Below, piece after piece: positions 36,572-45,771 of a DNA stretch of 64,000 nt. Each line of letters opens with the position of its first letter. Positions within the stretch are counted from its first letter, which is position 1. The notes under the pieces were generated by a model, which worked only from the letters and a program-made list of their open reading frames with translations, ran no database searches and was not told the DNA's origin. This stretch comes from Mesohalobacter halotolerans (GTDB taxonomy: Bacteria; Bacteroidota; Bacteroidia; Flavobacteriales; Flavobacteriaceae): contig NZ_SWMU01000001.1 in the NCBI RefSeq assembly GCF_006120725.1, positions 310,001 to 374,000 on the forward strand, in the 5' to 3' direction. Position numbers and translations under genes: made by a program.

Positions 36572-36814
36572 TTATTTGCCTTTGATAGCACTGACTATGA
36601 CCAATAACAGCCATGCCCCACCAACTGAAATCAGAATTTCACCAAGCAAGCCGTTCCAACTTATTCCTACGAGGCCGGCTACCCAGCCACCGAGGAAACC
36701 ACCGATAATTCCTACAATAATATTGCCGAGAAGACCAAAACCGGCGCCTTTCCAAATTTTTCCAGCTATCCAGCCAGATACCGCTCCAATTAAAATAAAA
36801 TACAAAAAAGACAT
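36572..36814 (-). CDS. GlsB/YeaQ/YmgE family stress-response membrane protein
   Basis: An 80-aa protein with three Gly-rich membrane helices: AVSGWIAGKIWKGAGFGLLG, IIVGIIGGFLGGWVAGLVG and GGAWLLLVIVSA. This is the pattern of the transglycosylase-associated family (name historical; no enzyme activity shown). It is a single gene between the patatin and the XerD-like recombinase genes. Family members are often induced by envelope or general stress. Confidence 0.88.
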   Translation of the reverse strand: MSFLYFILIGAVSGWIAGKIWKGAGFGLLGNIIVGIIGGFLGGWVAGLVGISWNGLLGEILISVGGAWLLLVIVSAIKGK

Positions 36815-36859
36815 CGTTAAATATTTTAAGATTTGTTTAGTAATATAATTAAATTATTT

Positions 36860-37759
36860 CTATTTCGCCATGGGGTGATAATTATCAATGACATTTTTTA
36901 AGTGAGTTTTGTCCAGGTGAGTGTAAATTTCTGTTGTAATGATACTTTCGTGCCCGAGCATCTGTTGAATGGCTCTTAAATCTGCACCGTTTTCAAGTAA
37001 ATGTGTCGCAAAAGAATGTCTAAACGTGTGCGGGCTTACAGTTTTTTGAAGGTTTATGCTTTTTGCCAACTGTTTAATGATGGTAAATATCATAGCTCTG
37101 GTTAAACGTTTACCGCGCCGATTAAGAAATAAAATATCTGTTTCGCCAGGTTTTGGTTCTTGATGAAGACGTACCTCGTCTTTGTATAAATTGATGTATT
37201 TAATAGCTCTAGAATTAATCGGCACAAAACGGTCTTTTTGTCCTTTGCCGTGAACTTTGATAAACCCTTCGTCAAAAAATAAGTCAGATAGTTTTAGGTT
37301 AGTTAGCTCACTGACGCGCAAACCACAAGCATAAAGGGTTTCTATAATTGCGCGATTGCGTTCGCCTTGCGGATGGGTTAAGTCTATACTGCTGATGAGT
37401 TTATCAATTTCTGCGGTGCTGAGCACTTCGGGCAATTTTTGACCAATTTTAGGTGATTCTATCAGCGCCATAGGGTTATCTGAGCGCAAGTTTTCAAATA
37501 TTAAATAGTCAAAAAAACGCTTCAATCCAGAAATCAAACGGGCTTGACTTCTAGCGTTGATAACTTTAGACATGGTGTAGATAAAATCTTTGAGTTCATC
37601 TTCTGTAATACTTTCTGGTGGAGATTCAATATCAAATTCCTTGAGGTACCGCATCAGTTTTTTGATATCAAACTCATAGTTGAGCACAGAATTTTCGGTC
37701 AAGCCACATTCTATGGTCAAATACATTTTAAAATCGTCTAAAGCGTGTTGCCAGGTCAT
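36860..37759 (-). CDS. xerD: Tyrosine recombinase XerD
   Basis: A 299-aa site-specific recombinase. The N-terminal SAM-like core-binding domain (about 1-90) precedes the catalytic domain. Visible catalytic residues are Arg in ACGLRVSEL, His-x-x-Arg in HTFRHSFATHLLENG, His in LGHESI and the nucleophile Tyr in TEIYTH. Length and motifs fit XerD (chromosome dimer resolution at dif) rather than an integrase; XerC is an alternative. Its ATG overlaps the folC stop (TAATG). Confidence 0.88.
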   Translation of the reverse strand: MTWQHALDDFKMYLTIECGLTENSVLNYEFDIKKLMRYLKEFDIESPPESITEDELKDFIYTMSKVINARSQARLISGLKRFFDYLIFENLRSDNPMALIESPKIGQKLPEVLSTAEIDKLISSIDLTHPQGERNRAIIETLYACGLRVSELTNLKLSDLFFDEGFIKVHGKGQKDRFVPINSRAIKYINLYKDEVRLHQEPKPGETDILFLNRRGKRLTRAMIFTIIKQLAKSINLQKTVSPHTFRHSFATHLLENGADLRAIQQMLGHESIITTEIYTHLDKTHLKNVIDNYHPMAK

Positions 37760-38985
37760 TATTCCTCAGGTAAAAGTTCTGCCACCGTAAATATGCTTCC
37801 TCCTACAAATATAACATCTTTAGGTTGTGCTTGAGATTTTGCCACTTCAAAGGCTTCTTTTAATGACCAGAAAAATTGTTTTTTAATAGACAAGTGTTCA
37901 AGTTCTAGTTTTAAATCCTCAACCGATTTGGCCCTTGGAATGTTTGGGGCAGAAAAATAGTATTTAGCCTCTTGTGGTAATAGTTTTAAGAGGCTTTTGA
38001 CATCTTTATCATTTACAAAACCCATAACCATGTGAAGGTTTTTATAACTTAACGTTTGAAGCTGCTTGACGACGTATTTTATGCCTTCCAGATTATGTGC
38101 CGTGTCTGCTATGCAAAGTGGATGTTGACTTAAAATTTGCCAACGCCCCTGAAATCCAGTGTTTTTTACCACTTGAGATAAACCTGTAGTAATGGCTTTA
38201 TTAGAAATTTTCCAATTTTTAGTTTTTAAAATTTCAACAGCTTGTAAAACGGTTTGTTGGTTTTTGCGTTGATATAAACCATTTAAGTCCGTTTCAAAAA
38301 ATTCAAAATTTTCATCTTCGGCAAAGTATATTTTAGAAGAGTTGTCTTGTGCCACTTGTCTAAAAACAGGTTCAGTTTCAGGATGCTTTTCGCCTATGAC
38401 AACAGGTGTTTTTGGTTTAATGATCCCAGCTTTTTCTCGCGCAATTTTTGAAAGCGTATCGCCTAAAAATTTAGTATGGTCTAAACCAATATTGGTAATG
38501 ACAGACAGTTCTGGATTGATAATATTTGTTGCATCCAATCGGCCACCCATACCGACTTCAACAATGGCAATATCAACGTTTTGTTCTGCAAAATATTGAA
38601 ACGCTAAACCTACAGTCATTTCAAAAAAGGACAAATTGTTTTGTTCAAAAAAAACTTGATGTTGGTTGATGAAGTCCACAACGCTTTCTTTTGAAATCAT
38701 TTGCCCATTAATACGAATCCGCTCTCTAAAGTCTTTTAAATGTGGTGAGGTGTAAAGCCCAACTTTGTAGCCAGACTCTTGTAAAATAGATGCCAGCATA
38801 TGGCTACAAGAGCCTTTGCCGTTGGTGCCACCAATGTGAATGCTTTTAAAGTGTTGTTCAGGGTGGTTTAAATGATTTGAAAGTAATTTTATATTGTGTA
38901 AGTCTTTGCGATAAGCTGCTTGACCTTCACGTTGATACATGGGTAGTTGAGCAAACAGCCAGTTTAGGGTTTCTGTGTAAGTCAT
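37759..38985 (-). CDS. folC: Bifunctional folylpolyglutamate synthase / dihydrofolate synthase
   Basis: A 408-aa ATP-dependent ligase. The P-loop is GGTNGKGSCSHMLAS, the Mg/ATP region SPHLKDFRERIRING is present, followed by VEVGMGGRLDATNII and the GLDHTKFLG tract. The central domain ends with DTAHNLEGI (Mur ligase-like DxxHN motif). It adds Glu to dihydropteroate or tetrahydrofolate. It is 17 bp after the SGNH gene and overlaps xerD by one base. Confidence 0.93.
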   Translation of the reverse strand: MTYTETLNWLFAQLPMYQREGQAAYRKDLHNIKLLSNHLNHPEQHFKSIHIGGTNGKGSCSHMLASILQESGYKVGLYTSPHLKDFRERIRINGQMISKESVVDFINQHQVFFEQNNLSFFEMTVGLAFQYFAEQNVDIAIVEVGMGGRLDATNIINPELSVITNIGLDHTKFLGDTLSKIAREKAGIIKPKTPVVIGEKHPETEPVFRQVAQDNSSKIYFAEDENFEFFETDLNGLYQRKNQQTVLQAVEILKTKNWKISNKAITTGLSQVVKNTGFQGRWQILSQHPLCIADTAHNLEGIKYVVKQLQTLSYKNLHMVMGFVNDKDVKSLLKLLPQEAKYYFSAPNIPRAKSVEDLKLELEHLSIKKQFFWSLKEAFEVAKSQAQPKDVIFVGGSIFTVAELLPEE

Positions 38986-39002
38986 TTTACTTTACAAGTA
39001 TT

Positions 39003-39725
39003 TTATTCTGAAATCATTTCTAAGACCACCGGTAAAATCTTTTCGACCCATAATCCATATTGAAAACCACTAGGATGTAAATTGTCTGGTGCTAAAGCGC
39101 CTTCAGAATCACCAAGTGATCTTGAAATATCGGTTATATTAATGAATGCTATGCCAACTTCAGAACACTTTTGGCTTATGTGATTATTATACATATCAAT
39201 TTCTGAAGCAATTTGTTCTGGGTTTCCCCATGAATTGCCAAAAGGTGTGACCCCATAATCTGGTATTGAGACTACAAACACACGGTTATTTTGTCCTGAT
39301 ATTTGAGTCGATTTTTGAATTAATAAATCAAATTCTTCGACAAAAGTTTCAAAATCTTGGTTACTAAACTGGTTATTGACACCTATTTGTAGAGATATCA
39401 GATTAAAGTCTTTTGGGTTGTTAGTTTCAATAGCATTAATAAGGTCACTGGTTCGCCAGCCTGTTTTGGCAATGATATCCAACTTATCGACAGACAAATC
39501 GTTTGACTCAAATTCTTCGACAAGTTGATTTGGCCAGCGCTTTGAGTCTTGAACACCTTCACCAATAGTGTATGAATCGCCTAGTGCCAAATACTTTATG
39601 GATTTTGTCAATATTTCAGACTTATCCTCAGATTCAGAATGGGTTATGGATTGCTCATCGGAAGAACAAGCACCTAAAGCACAAATAAAAACTAAAAATA
39701 TTAATACTTTGTTATTCATTGACAA
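39003..39725 (-). CDS. SGNH/GDSL-family esterase, lipoprotein
   Basis: A 240-aa hydrolase with a lipoprotein signal (lipobox ALGAC). Block I is LALGDSYTIGEG (nucleophile Ser), block III SLQIGVNNQ, and block V DNLHPSG with the catalytic Asp and His. The start could equally be the Met two codons later. Sits 22 bp after the tonB-like gene and before folC. Acyl or acetyl esterase activity on an envelope or extracellular substrate is likely; the substrate is unknown. Confidence 0.85.
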   Translation of the reverse strand: MSMNNKVLIFLVFICALGACSSDEQSITHSESEDKSEILTKSIKYLALGDSYTIGEGVQDSKRWPNQLVEEFESNDLSVDKLDIIAKTGWRTSDLINAIETNNPKDFNLISLQIGVNNQFSNQDFETFVEEFDLLIQKSTQISGQNNRVFVVSIPDYGVTPFGNSWGNPEQIASEIDMYNNHISQKCSEVGIAFINITDISRSLGDSEGALAPDNLHPSGFQYGLWVEKILPVVLEMISE

Positions 39726-39747
39726 CTATTGTATCCCTTTAAAAGAT

Positions 39748-40641
39748 TTAATCGGAAAGCTTAAAGACATAAGTAATGTATCCAATTTGTTTTGAAGGCG
39801 CGTTACTGTCTTTGTTAAACTTAGTATCTAATGCCGCACGTTGAGCTGGCCGTAATAAGCAGGGATCGCTATTATCTGTGCCTTTTACACCTGGTGTGGC
39901 TTTGATGACATTGCCATTTTGATCAACTTCAATTTTTACGACGACGGTGCCAGACTCATTACACTCCTGCGTATATTTGGTTTTAGTTACAGCTTCTCGT
40001 CCACCAAGCCTATAATTACCATCGCCATCTACACCTTTTCCTGTGCCGTAGTAAGATTTGGCATTGGGGTCGCCATCGGGACCGCCTTTATCACCAGCGG
40101 TTTGATCATTGCCTTCGCTATTTTCAGCTTGTCCATCATTTTCAGGGCCGTTTAAGAGATTATCCATGGCGTCTGTTACTTCTTTATCAGGTTTGGGATC
40201 AGGTTTTTTTTCGGGGATTTCCTCAGTTTCTTTTTCGATTGGTTTTGTTTCTTTCTCAGGTTTTTCTTCTTGCGGCTTCTCCTTTTCAGGTTCGTCTTTT
40301 TCGGGCTCTATTTCTTTTTTATCTTCTTCTTCTTTAATCACAGGTGCGTCCTCTGTTTCTTGTGTGGCGACTTCTTCTTTAACCTCAGAGCTTATGGGTT
40401 GTGTTTGAGGTTGAGGTGTTGGTTCAGGAATGTTTTGTTCCGGAGCGGTTTTAAGAGGTTGGGTTGGTTGAGTGTTGCCCTGACCCATTTCGGTGGTGCC
40501 AAAATTGACTAAAATACCTTTTTCTTTTGGTGGGTCAAAGTATTTTAAACCTAATAAGAGCAACAACAAAATCAGCAACACGTACAATATTGATGTAACA
40601 ATTAAAGATTTTTTTTCGTATTTGGTTTCTAAAATTGGCAT
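39748..40641 (-). CDS. TonB-family energy transducer
   Basis: A 297-aa protein with an N-terminal cytoplasmic stub, one membrane helix (about 14-32), a long Pro/Glu/Lys-rich periplasmic spacer and a C-terminal TonB-like domain (GTVVVKIEVDQNGNVIKATPG). The spacer is extremely rich in Glu and Lys (EEEDKKEIEPEKDEPEKEKP), which makes opposite-strand frames look open. It follows the exbB-exbD pair on the same strand and would couple the proton gradient to outer-membrane transport. Confidence 0.85.
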   Translation of the reverse strand: MPILETKYEKKSLIVTSILYVLLILLLLLLGLKYFDPPKEKGILVNFGTTEMGQGNTQPTQPLKTAPEQNIPEPTPQPQTQPISSEVKEEVATQETEDAPVIKEEEDKKEIEPEKDEPEKEKPQEEKPEKETKPIEKETEEIPEKKPDPKPDKEVTDAMDNLLNGPENDGQAENSEGNDQTAGDKGGPDGDPNAKSYYGTGKGVDGDGNYRLGGREAVTKTKYTQECNESGTVVVKIEVDQNGNVIKATPGVKGTDNSDPCLLRPAQRAALDTKFNKDSNAPSKQIGYITYVFKLSD

Positions 40642-40700
40642 TTATTTGCTTACAATTTTTAGTTAATTAACTCACTACTTTTGGTTAAAGAGCACGGTAT

Positions 40701-40724
40701 TAGGCTTAGACTTCGCTCAGCCTA
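40701..40724 (+). repeat. Stem-loop repeat with CTTCGCTCAG loop core
   Basis: A 24-bp unit with TAGG...CCTA complementary ends, a six-base spacer and the 10-base core CTTCGCTCAG. The same length and core are found at 21703-21726, where the complementary ends differ. It sits between exbD and the tonB-like gene. Confidence 0.65.
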
Positions 40725-40741
40725 CTATGACATCGCTCAAT

Positions 40742-41134
40742 TTAGTTAGGTTTAACTGCCAAGACTACTTTAAATCGGTTTCTGTTCGCAATATCCATTA
40801 CTTTGACGGCTTTTTCAACAGGTACGCCTTCTTCAGCTCTCAATATAATCGTTGGGTTTTCTACATCTTTTAAACGATTAATCAAATTTTGTTCCAAACC
40901 ACTTTCGCTAACTTTATCTTTATTGATAAAGATCTCTAATTCTTTATTTATGCTTACCGAAATGTTATGTTTATTGGTGGTTTTACCTTTAGCTTTTGGT
41001 AAAATTAGGTCTAAAGCTTCTGGTGTAATCACAGGTGACGTCAGCATGAAAAAGATGAGCAATAAAAAGACAATGTCGGTCATTGACGACATGCTAAAGC
41101 TAGCGCTAACTTTGTTTCGTCCTCTTAAGTTCAT
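40742..41134 (-). CDS. exbD: ExbD-like biopolymer transport protein
   Basis: A 130-aa protein with one N-terminal membrane helix (FSMSSMTDIVFLLLIFFML) that contains the Asp used for proton translocation, and a small periplasmic domain. It is 1 bp after exbB. With ExbB it forms the motor that energises TonB. Confidence 0.9.
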   Translation of the reverse strand: MNLRGRNKVSASFSMSSMTDIVFLLLIFFMLTSPVITPEALDLILPKAKGKTTNKHNISVSINKELEIFINKDKVSESGLEQNLINRLKDVENPTIILRAEEGVPVEKAVKVMDIANRNRFKVVLAVKPN

Positions 41135-41135
41135 A

Positions 41136-41837
41136 TCAAGTCGGTTCGTTTAGTAAATCTAAGAAATCAACTGCGGTTGCTTCCATTTGGTGAACCACTT
41201 TATCGGTTTTTACTACTAAATGATTATAGCCTATATACGCAATAATACCGACGACAAGACCGGCAACTGTCGTTGTCATAGCTGTATAAATACCTTCAGC
41301 GAGCAAGCCCATTTCAGCTTGTCCGCTACTGGTCGCTAATTCGTGAAATGCCAAAACCATACCGATAACTGTTCCGAGAAACCCAATCATGGGAGCAGCT
41401 CCAGCAACAGTAGCAAGAATACTCACATTTTTCTCAAGTTTGTAAACTTCGAGTCGACCAGCATTTTCTATGGCCGTATTAATATCTTCAAGCGGATTGC
41501 CAATTCTGGAAATGCCCTTAGCTGTTAATCGCGCCACTGGCGAATTTTCTTGAGCACAACGCACTTTGGCGGCTTCTATGTTTCCGCTACTCACATTATC
41601 TTTAATTTGAGACATAAAGTTTTTATCGGTTTTTGAAGCGGCTTTTATGGCAAATAGACGTTCAAAATATATATATATTCCAGCAAACAAAAGGACAGCG
41701 AGTATAATAATAATGATGGTTCCTCCTAAACCGCCACTAAACAACAATTCGAGTAGGGATATGGATTTTTCTTCAGAAACTTCAGCAACCGGATCAGCCT
41801 GATCAGTAACCTCTTGTAACAGGTTTATAAACATCAT
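41136..41837 (-). CDS. exbB: ExbB/MotA/TolQ-family proton channel protein
   Basis: A 233-aa membrane protein with three helices: near residues 38-58 (GTIIIIILAVLLFAGIYIYF), and a C-terminal pair (VAGAAPMIGFLGTVIGMVLA and MTTTVAGLVVGIIAYIGYN). The GLLGTV-like segment GFLGTVIGM and TxxxG pattern are typical. First of the exbB-exbD-tonB set, it probably drives all three genes and perhaps the following SGNH and folC genes. Confidence 0.9.
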   Translation of the reverse strand: MMFINLLQEVTDQADPVAEVSEEKSISLLELLFSGGLGGTIIIIILAVLLFAGIYIYFERLFAIKAASKTDKNFMSQIKDNVSSGNIEAAKVRCAQENSPVARLTAKGISRIGNPLEDINTAIENAGRLEVYKLEKNVSILATVAGAAPMIGFLGTVIGMVLAFHELATSSGQAEMGLLAEGIYTAMTTTVAGLVVGIIAYIGYNHLVVKTDKVVHQMEATAVDFLDLLNEPT

Positions 41838-41999
41838 TGGATATAGTTTTATGTCTTAACGAAAAATTTTGGACTAAATTACATTTTTACGATTAACATG
41901 CATATAGATTAATAAAAATTATTTAGCTCTTGTTATTATCTTAAACTTTTATGAATAGTTTTTTTTGTTTAACCTTTATCTTTAATTTTAAAACAAAAA

Positions 42000-42221
42000 A
42001 TGAAATCTAAGGGAATATTATTACTTATCATTACAACTATTATGCTCGTAATGCTCAGCATAATGGCAGCATTAAATTTTCAATATGCCTGGATATTTAG
42101 TCTTACAACGCTAGGTCAAATTCTTTTAGTCTTTGCGGTCTACCATGTTTTAAAAGACAACTACAAGACTGAGAAAGAATTTAAAGATTGGTACGAAGAT
42201 CACCCTATTGACCGAAGCTAA
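42000..42221 (+). CDS. Small two-helix membrane protein, function unknown
   Basis: A 73-aa protein with two hydrophobic segments (LLLIITTIMLVMLSIMAA and AWIFSLTTLGQILLVFAVY) and an acidic, basic-mixed cytoplasmic tail (KTEKEFKDWYEDHPIDRS). I do not recognise a family. The long upstream space (162 bp) and codon use suggest a real gene; it is divergent from exbB and convergent with the metalloprotease gene. Confidence 0.65.
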   Translation: MKSKGILLLIITTIMLVMLSIMAALNFQYAWIFSLTTLGQILLVFAVYHVLKDNYKTEKEFKDWYEDHPIDRS

Positions 42222-42298
42222 ATGATTTAATTTCAATTCATTTATCACTATTTAAACTAAAATTTAGCATTAAATGATAGCTCTTAGACCATAGGTAT

Positions 42299-44461
42299 TT
42301 AGCGTTTAATGACTCGTTTAACGATGGATGAATTTTCACTTATTAATTTTATAAAATATACTCCTGAACCTAAAGACCCTAAGTCCATTTTGGTATCCAA
42401 CTCTTGATTGAGTGACTTTTTAGAAACAATTTTACCCTTAATATCATAAATGATGAGCTGGCTTAAAGCCGTTTTTGAAGAAATGTTTAATAGATTATCG
42501 ACTGGATTTGGATAAACAGAAACTTCATTTTTAGAAAATTCATTTGTTGATAATGACACACAAGATACCGTGATATCCCATCCTGTTGTGTTGATAGTAA
42601 AGTCTGAAGTGAACTCAACAGTGATTGCACCTGCAGAATTTGTGGCTTGAAAAAATGTTGTTGTTGGATTAGATCCTGTTAATTCAAGGCCACCGGCAAA
42701 AGCTAAGTCATTGGTAGACTCACCATCATAAATCGTCATAAAATCAAACCCTGACTCAAGATTTAAAGCGTTAATATCTAGTGCAATAGCATGACCAGGA
42801 AGGTTTGGGTAAAAGGTTTTAATAATCAATTCATTATTGCCGTAGTCTTCATTTAAGCCACCTGTGTCTGTAAAGGTTTGACTAGAACACCAGTCGTCGT
42901 CTGAGAGGTAATTTAATACGAAAGAGCTTCCAATGTTACCATTTGAACAATTATTTCCAACCTGAATAACATAATAGGTGTTGGGTTGCACATTGTTAAA
43001 GACAATGGAGTTTGTATTTGTAGTTGTAAAACCGCCTGGAAATGATGCGTCTTGTTCAAAAATTCTATAATCCCATGAGTTTGAAATTACATCGTCAATA
43101 TTAACAGTAAAAGAGTTGAGATCTGTTTGTGTAACACTTACACCAGCTATAGTCTGCATACACGAATTTATACAATCTGTACCCAAACAAGACTTGGTAT
43201 CTATATTTGTACTCATATAAGAGCCTACTTGTGGGTGAAAACCTAAAGCAAGGTTTACTCCGGTAGAATCTAAATGACAATAGCTCATAACTGTTCCTCC
43301 ATTGCTTGGGATAGGACCATTGTCACACCCTTCTGAATAACCATTATCAGGACCACAAGCATCGATGGCAGTATTGTTATTGTTCCAAAAACAAGCATGC
43401 GTATGTGGTGAGCCAAGAGAGTGCCCCATTTCATGTGCAATGACATTAACTGACCAAGAATAGGTTGGCAATTGTTGAAAAGAGACGGACGCTCCTGAAA
43501 AAGCATAGCGAGAACTTTGACATAAGCTATTGAGATAAGCTACACCTCCTGTAGCTGGAAAATCAATAAGGTGAGCTAAGTCGCCATTAAAAGCAATACG
43601 ATTGTCTCTAAAAAATGATAGTTTATTACCATTATTTCCAGAGTAAGGGTCGTTTTGTTGCCAAATTAGCACATCACTTAAGGCCGTTGTTATGTTAGAG
43701 TCGCTATACAGGGTTGCTACGATGTTATGTACTGAAGTAATCCAGTTGGTGGTATCACTAACTGAAGATGAATTGGCAGAATAGACATCATTTGTTAATT
43801 CGTAAAACACGCGAACGCAATTTGTGGAAACATTTGAAAAGCTTGAAATATTACCTTGTTGTGGAAGGCTAGTCTCTTGCGCTAATTCATCTACTTCACA
43901 AATGAAATTTTGTTTTACAGTCATTTCACTGTCTGTATAAATCACGTAATTTTGTGATTCTTGGAGTTGACCTATGATTCTATTACCTGAATTAGGTTGA
44001 GAAATCACACCATTTACACTCTCAGAAAACAAATTAAATACAACCAAGCTACTTCTGTCCTCATTAACTATTCCTCTATAATAAAGCCCGGGATTATAAT
44101 CTAAAATCTCGTCATTTTCATTTCTCACGATAAAGTCTTCTGTGAGAATCTCTTGACGTTGCATCTTAACGGTGAAAGTCTCCGATCCGTGCTGAAGCTG
44201 AAATTGAATAAATTGGGGCTTGTCTTGCTGGATTTGTGCTAAAACAGCATTATCTACTTCCAAAAAGCTAGCATCTGTTGCTATGTCTCTTAAAGTTTCT
44301 GGTACGGGTTGATTGCTGGAGGAAAATAAAGCGTAATTTTGAAAGCTTTTAACTTCTTGAGTCGCAAATTGAGTAGCTTCTTCATGAGATTGGAAGCCTT
44401 GACTAAACATAAAAGTTAAATTAAAAACGATCAGAACAAAGACGTAAAAAGAGTTTTTCAT
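42299..44461 (-). CDS. Secreted zinc metalloprotease (reprolysin-like) with T9SS sorting domain
   Basis: A 720-aa exported protease. It carries a Sec signal, a propeptide-like N-terminal region, and a catalytic domain with the zinc motif VIAHEMGHSLGSPH (HExxHxxGxxH), typical of metzincins of the M12B/reprolysin-like group. The Met-turn may be VMSYCH. Then come a fibronectin III-like and a CUB-like region (FMTIYDGEST), and a type A sorting domain (VSVYPNPVDNLLNISS ... GVYFIKLISENS). It would be secreted by the type IX system and degrade extracellular proteins. Confidence 0.88.
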   Translation of the reverse strand: MKNSFYVFVLIVFNLTFMFSQGFQSHEEATQFATQEVKSFQNYALFSSSNQPVPETLRDIATDASFLEVDNAVLAQIQQDKPQFIQFQLQHGSETFTVKMQRQEILTEDFIVRNENDEILDYNPGLYYRGIVNEDRSSLVVFNLFSESVNGVISQPNSGNRIIGQLQESQNYVIYTDSEMTVKQNFICEVDELAQETSLPQQGNISSFSNVSTNCVRVFYELTNDVYSANSSSVSDTTNWITSVHNIVATLYSDSNITTALSDVLIWQQNDPYSGNNGNKLSFFRDNRIAFNGDLAHLIDFPATGGVAYLNSLCQSSRYAFSGASVSFQQLPTYSWSVNVIAHEMGHSLGSPHTHACFWNNNNTAIDACGPDNGYSEGCDNGPIPSNGGTVMSYCHLDSTGVNLALGFHPQVGSYMSTNIDTKSCLGTDCINSCMQTIAGVSVTQTDLNSFTVNIDDVISNSWDYRIFEQDASFPGGFTTTNTNSIVFNNVQPNTYYVIQVGNNCSNGNIGSSFVLNYLSDDDWCSSQTFTDTGGLNEDYGNNELIIKTFYPNLPGHAIALDINALNLESGFDFMTIYDGESTNDLAFAGGLELTGSNPTTTFFQATNSAGAITVEFTSDFTINTTGWDITVSCVSLSTNEFSKNEVSVYPNPVDNLLNISSKTALSQLIIYDIKGKIVSKKSLNQELDTKMDLGSLGSGVYFIKLISENSSIVKRVIKR

Positions 44462-44583
44462 GATAAATATTTAAGAGATTGGGGTTGTTTTGGTTAGAAA
44501 ATTAAGTCATTTTACCTTAATAAATCTTAGTTTCAGCAATATTTATTTATAGGTGACTAAGTATATTAACATTTTGTTTTAAA

Positions 44584-45753
44584 TTATTTATTCTTTTTGG
44601 CTAGCATATTATAAGCTTCATCTACATATATGTAAAAGTCTTTTGGAAAATGATTGATTTTTTTGGGACTTCTTTGGTGGCCTAACCTTACAATGAGTAT
44701 GTCATCCTCGGGTATACCTATTACGTATTGACCTAAAATTCCACGCATCACAAAAATCTGTTTTTGCTTATAATTACTTAACCAAAATCCATAACCATAA
44801 TGAGGGTGGTCTTTAAACCTAGGGTTGATAGCTTTCTTTATAAAATTTTCTTTTATGATTTGTTGACCGTTCCATTGCCCGTTTTGGAGGTATAGTTGAC
44901 CTAGTTTTGCAAAATTTCTGGCATTTGTAGCGATGCAACAGTAGCTTTTCTCTATTCCACTTTCAACCCCGTCCAGTTGCCATAACCCGAAGTCATTCAT
45001 ACCAAGAGGACGCCAAAAACTCTCACTTAAATATGCTGAAAGTGATTTTTGAGTTGCTTTTTCAATAATCATACCTAGGAGTTGAGTGTTTCCACTTAAA
45101 TAAGTAAACGACTGCCCAGGTTTATCTTTAATGGCTAAACTTGTTATTAAAGTACGAACATTAGTATCATAATACGATTTTGCTGTCATAGAAAACGGGC
45201 TGTAATACTGCTCGTCCCAATTGAGCCCACTAGACATCGACGCTAAGTCGCCGACGGTACATTTTGCAGCAAATTCACCATTAAATTCTGGGAAAAAATC
45301 AGTGATGGGTTGTTCTAGGTTTTTAATATACCCGTCTTGAATGGCTTTAAATAAAAGACTAACTGTAAAACTTTTAGCCATTGAAAACGAATTAGTTTTT
45401 GATGTTTTACTATAGTTCTCTGCATAGTTTTCATACCATAATTTTCCATCTTGAATAATTAAAAATGCAACTGTTCCAAATTTTTGGTTTGTCTTCTGAA
45501 GCTTCTGTGTTGCAGATACAGAGTTGTAACCCTCCGACAACTCCCAGGGTTGCGGGTTTGAGTTCTCAATAGTACGGTTATCAAAATATGAGTAATCATC
45601 GATAAAAGCTGTGGTATGACCGGTTAAGTAAACCACTTGAATTCCTTTAAAAATATAGCCATAGCCTAAAATATAGAGGCCTACAACTAAAACTAAGGTT
45701 GTAACTAAAATCCACTTAAGTGTTTTGATAAAAGATTTCAAAATGTTATGCAA
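44584..45753 (-). CDS. Serine hydrolase, class C beta-lactamase family
   Basis: A 389-aa protein with one N-terminal membrane helix (about 12-30). The nucleophile motif is SMAK in NSFSMAKSFTV, the second motif is the Tyr in YLSGNTQ, and LVRLGHQ near the end stands where K-T/S-G is usual. Members include esterases, 6-aminohexanoate-dimer hydrolases and D-aminopeptidases; the exact substrate is unknown. The active site likely faces the periplasm. It stands 18 bp downstream of the gluconate 2-dehydrogenase subunit 3 gene, so may be in that transcript. Confidence 0.82.
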   Translation of the reverse strand: MHNILKSFIKTLKWILVTTLVLVVGLYILGYGYIFKGIQVVYLTGHTTAFIDDYSYFDNRTIENSNPQPWELSEGYNSVSATQKLQKTNQKFGTVAFLIIQDGKLWYENYAENYSKTSKTNSFSMAKSFTVSLLFKAIQDGYIKNLEQPITDFFPEFNGEFAAKCTVGDLASMSSGLNWDEQYYSPFSMTAKSYYDTNVRTLITSLAIKDKPGQSFTYLSGNTQLLGMIIEKATQKSLSAYLSESFWRPLGMNDFGLWQLDGVESGIEKSYCCIATNARNFAKLGQLYLQNGQWNGQQIIKENFIKKAINPRFKDHPHYGYGFWLSNYKQKQIFVMRGILGQYVIGIPEDDILIVRLGHQRSPKKINHFPKDFYIYVDEAYNMLAKKNK

Positions 45754-45771
45754 ATTTAATTTGAGGCAAAG

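Noticed and set aside
40109-40512. Open plus-strand frames opposite the tonB-like gene
   Set aside because: They are the complement of the Glu/Lys/Pro-rich spacer; low complexity explains the long open frames.
42545-42553. Single TGTTGATAA (reverse of TTATCAACA) in the metalloprotease gene
   Set aside because: An isolated copy inside a coding region; expected by chance in an AT-rich 64-kb window.
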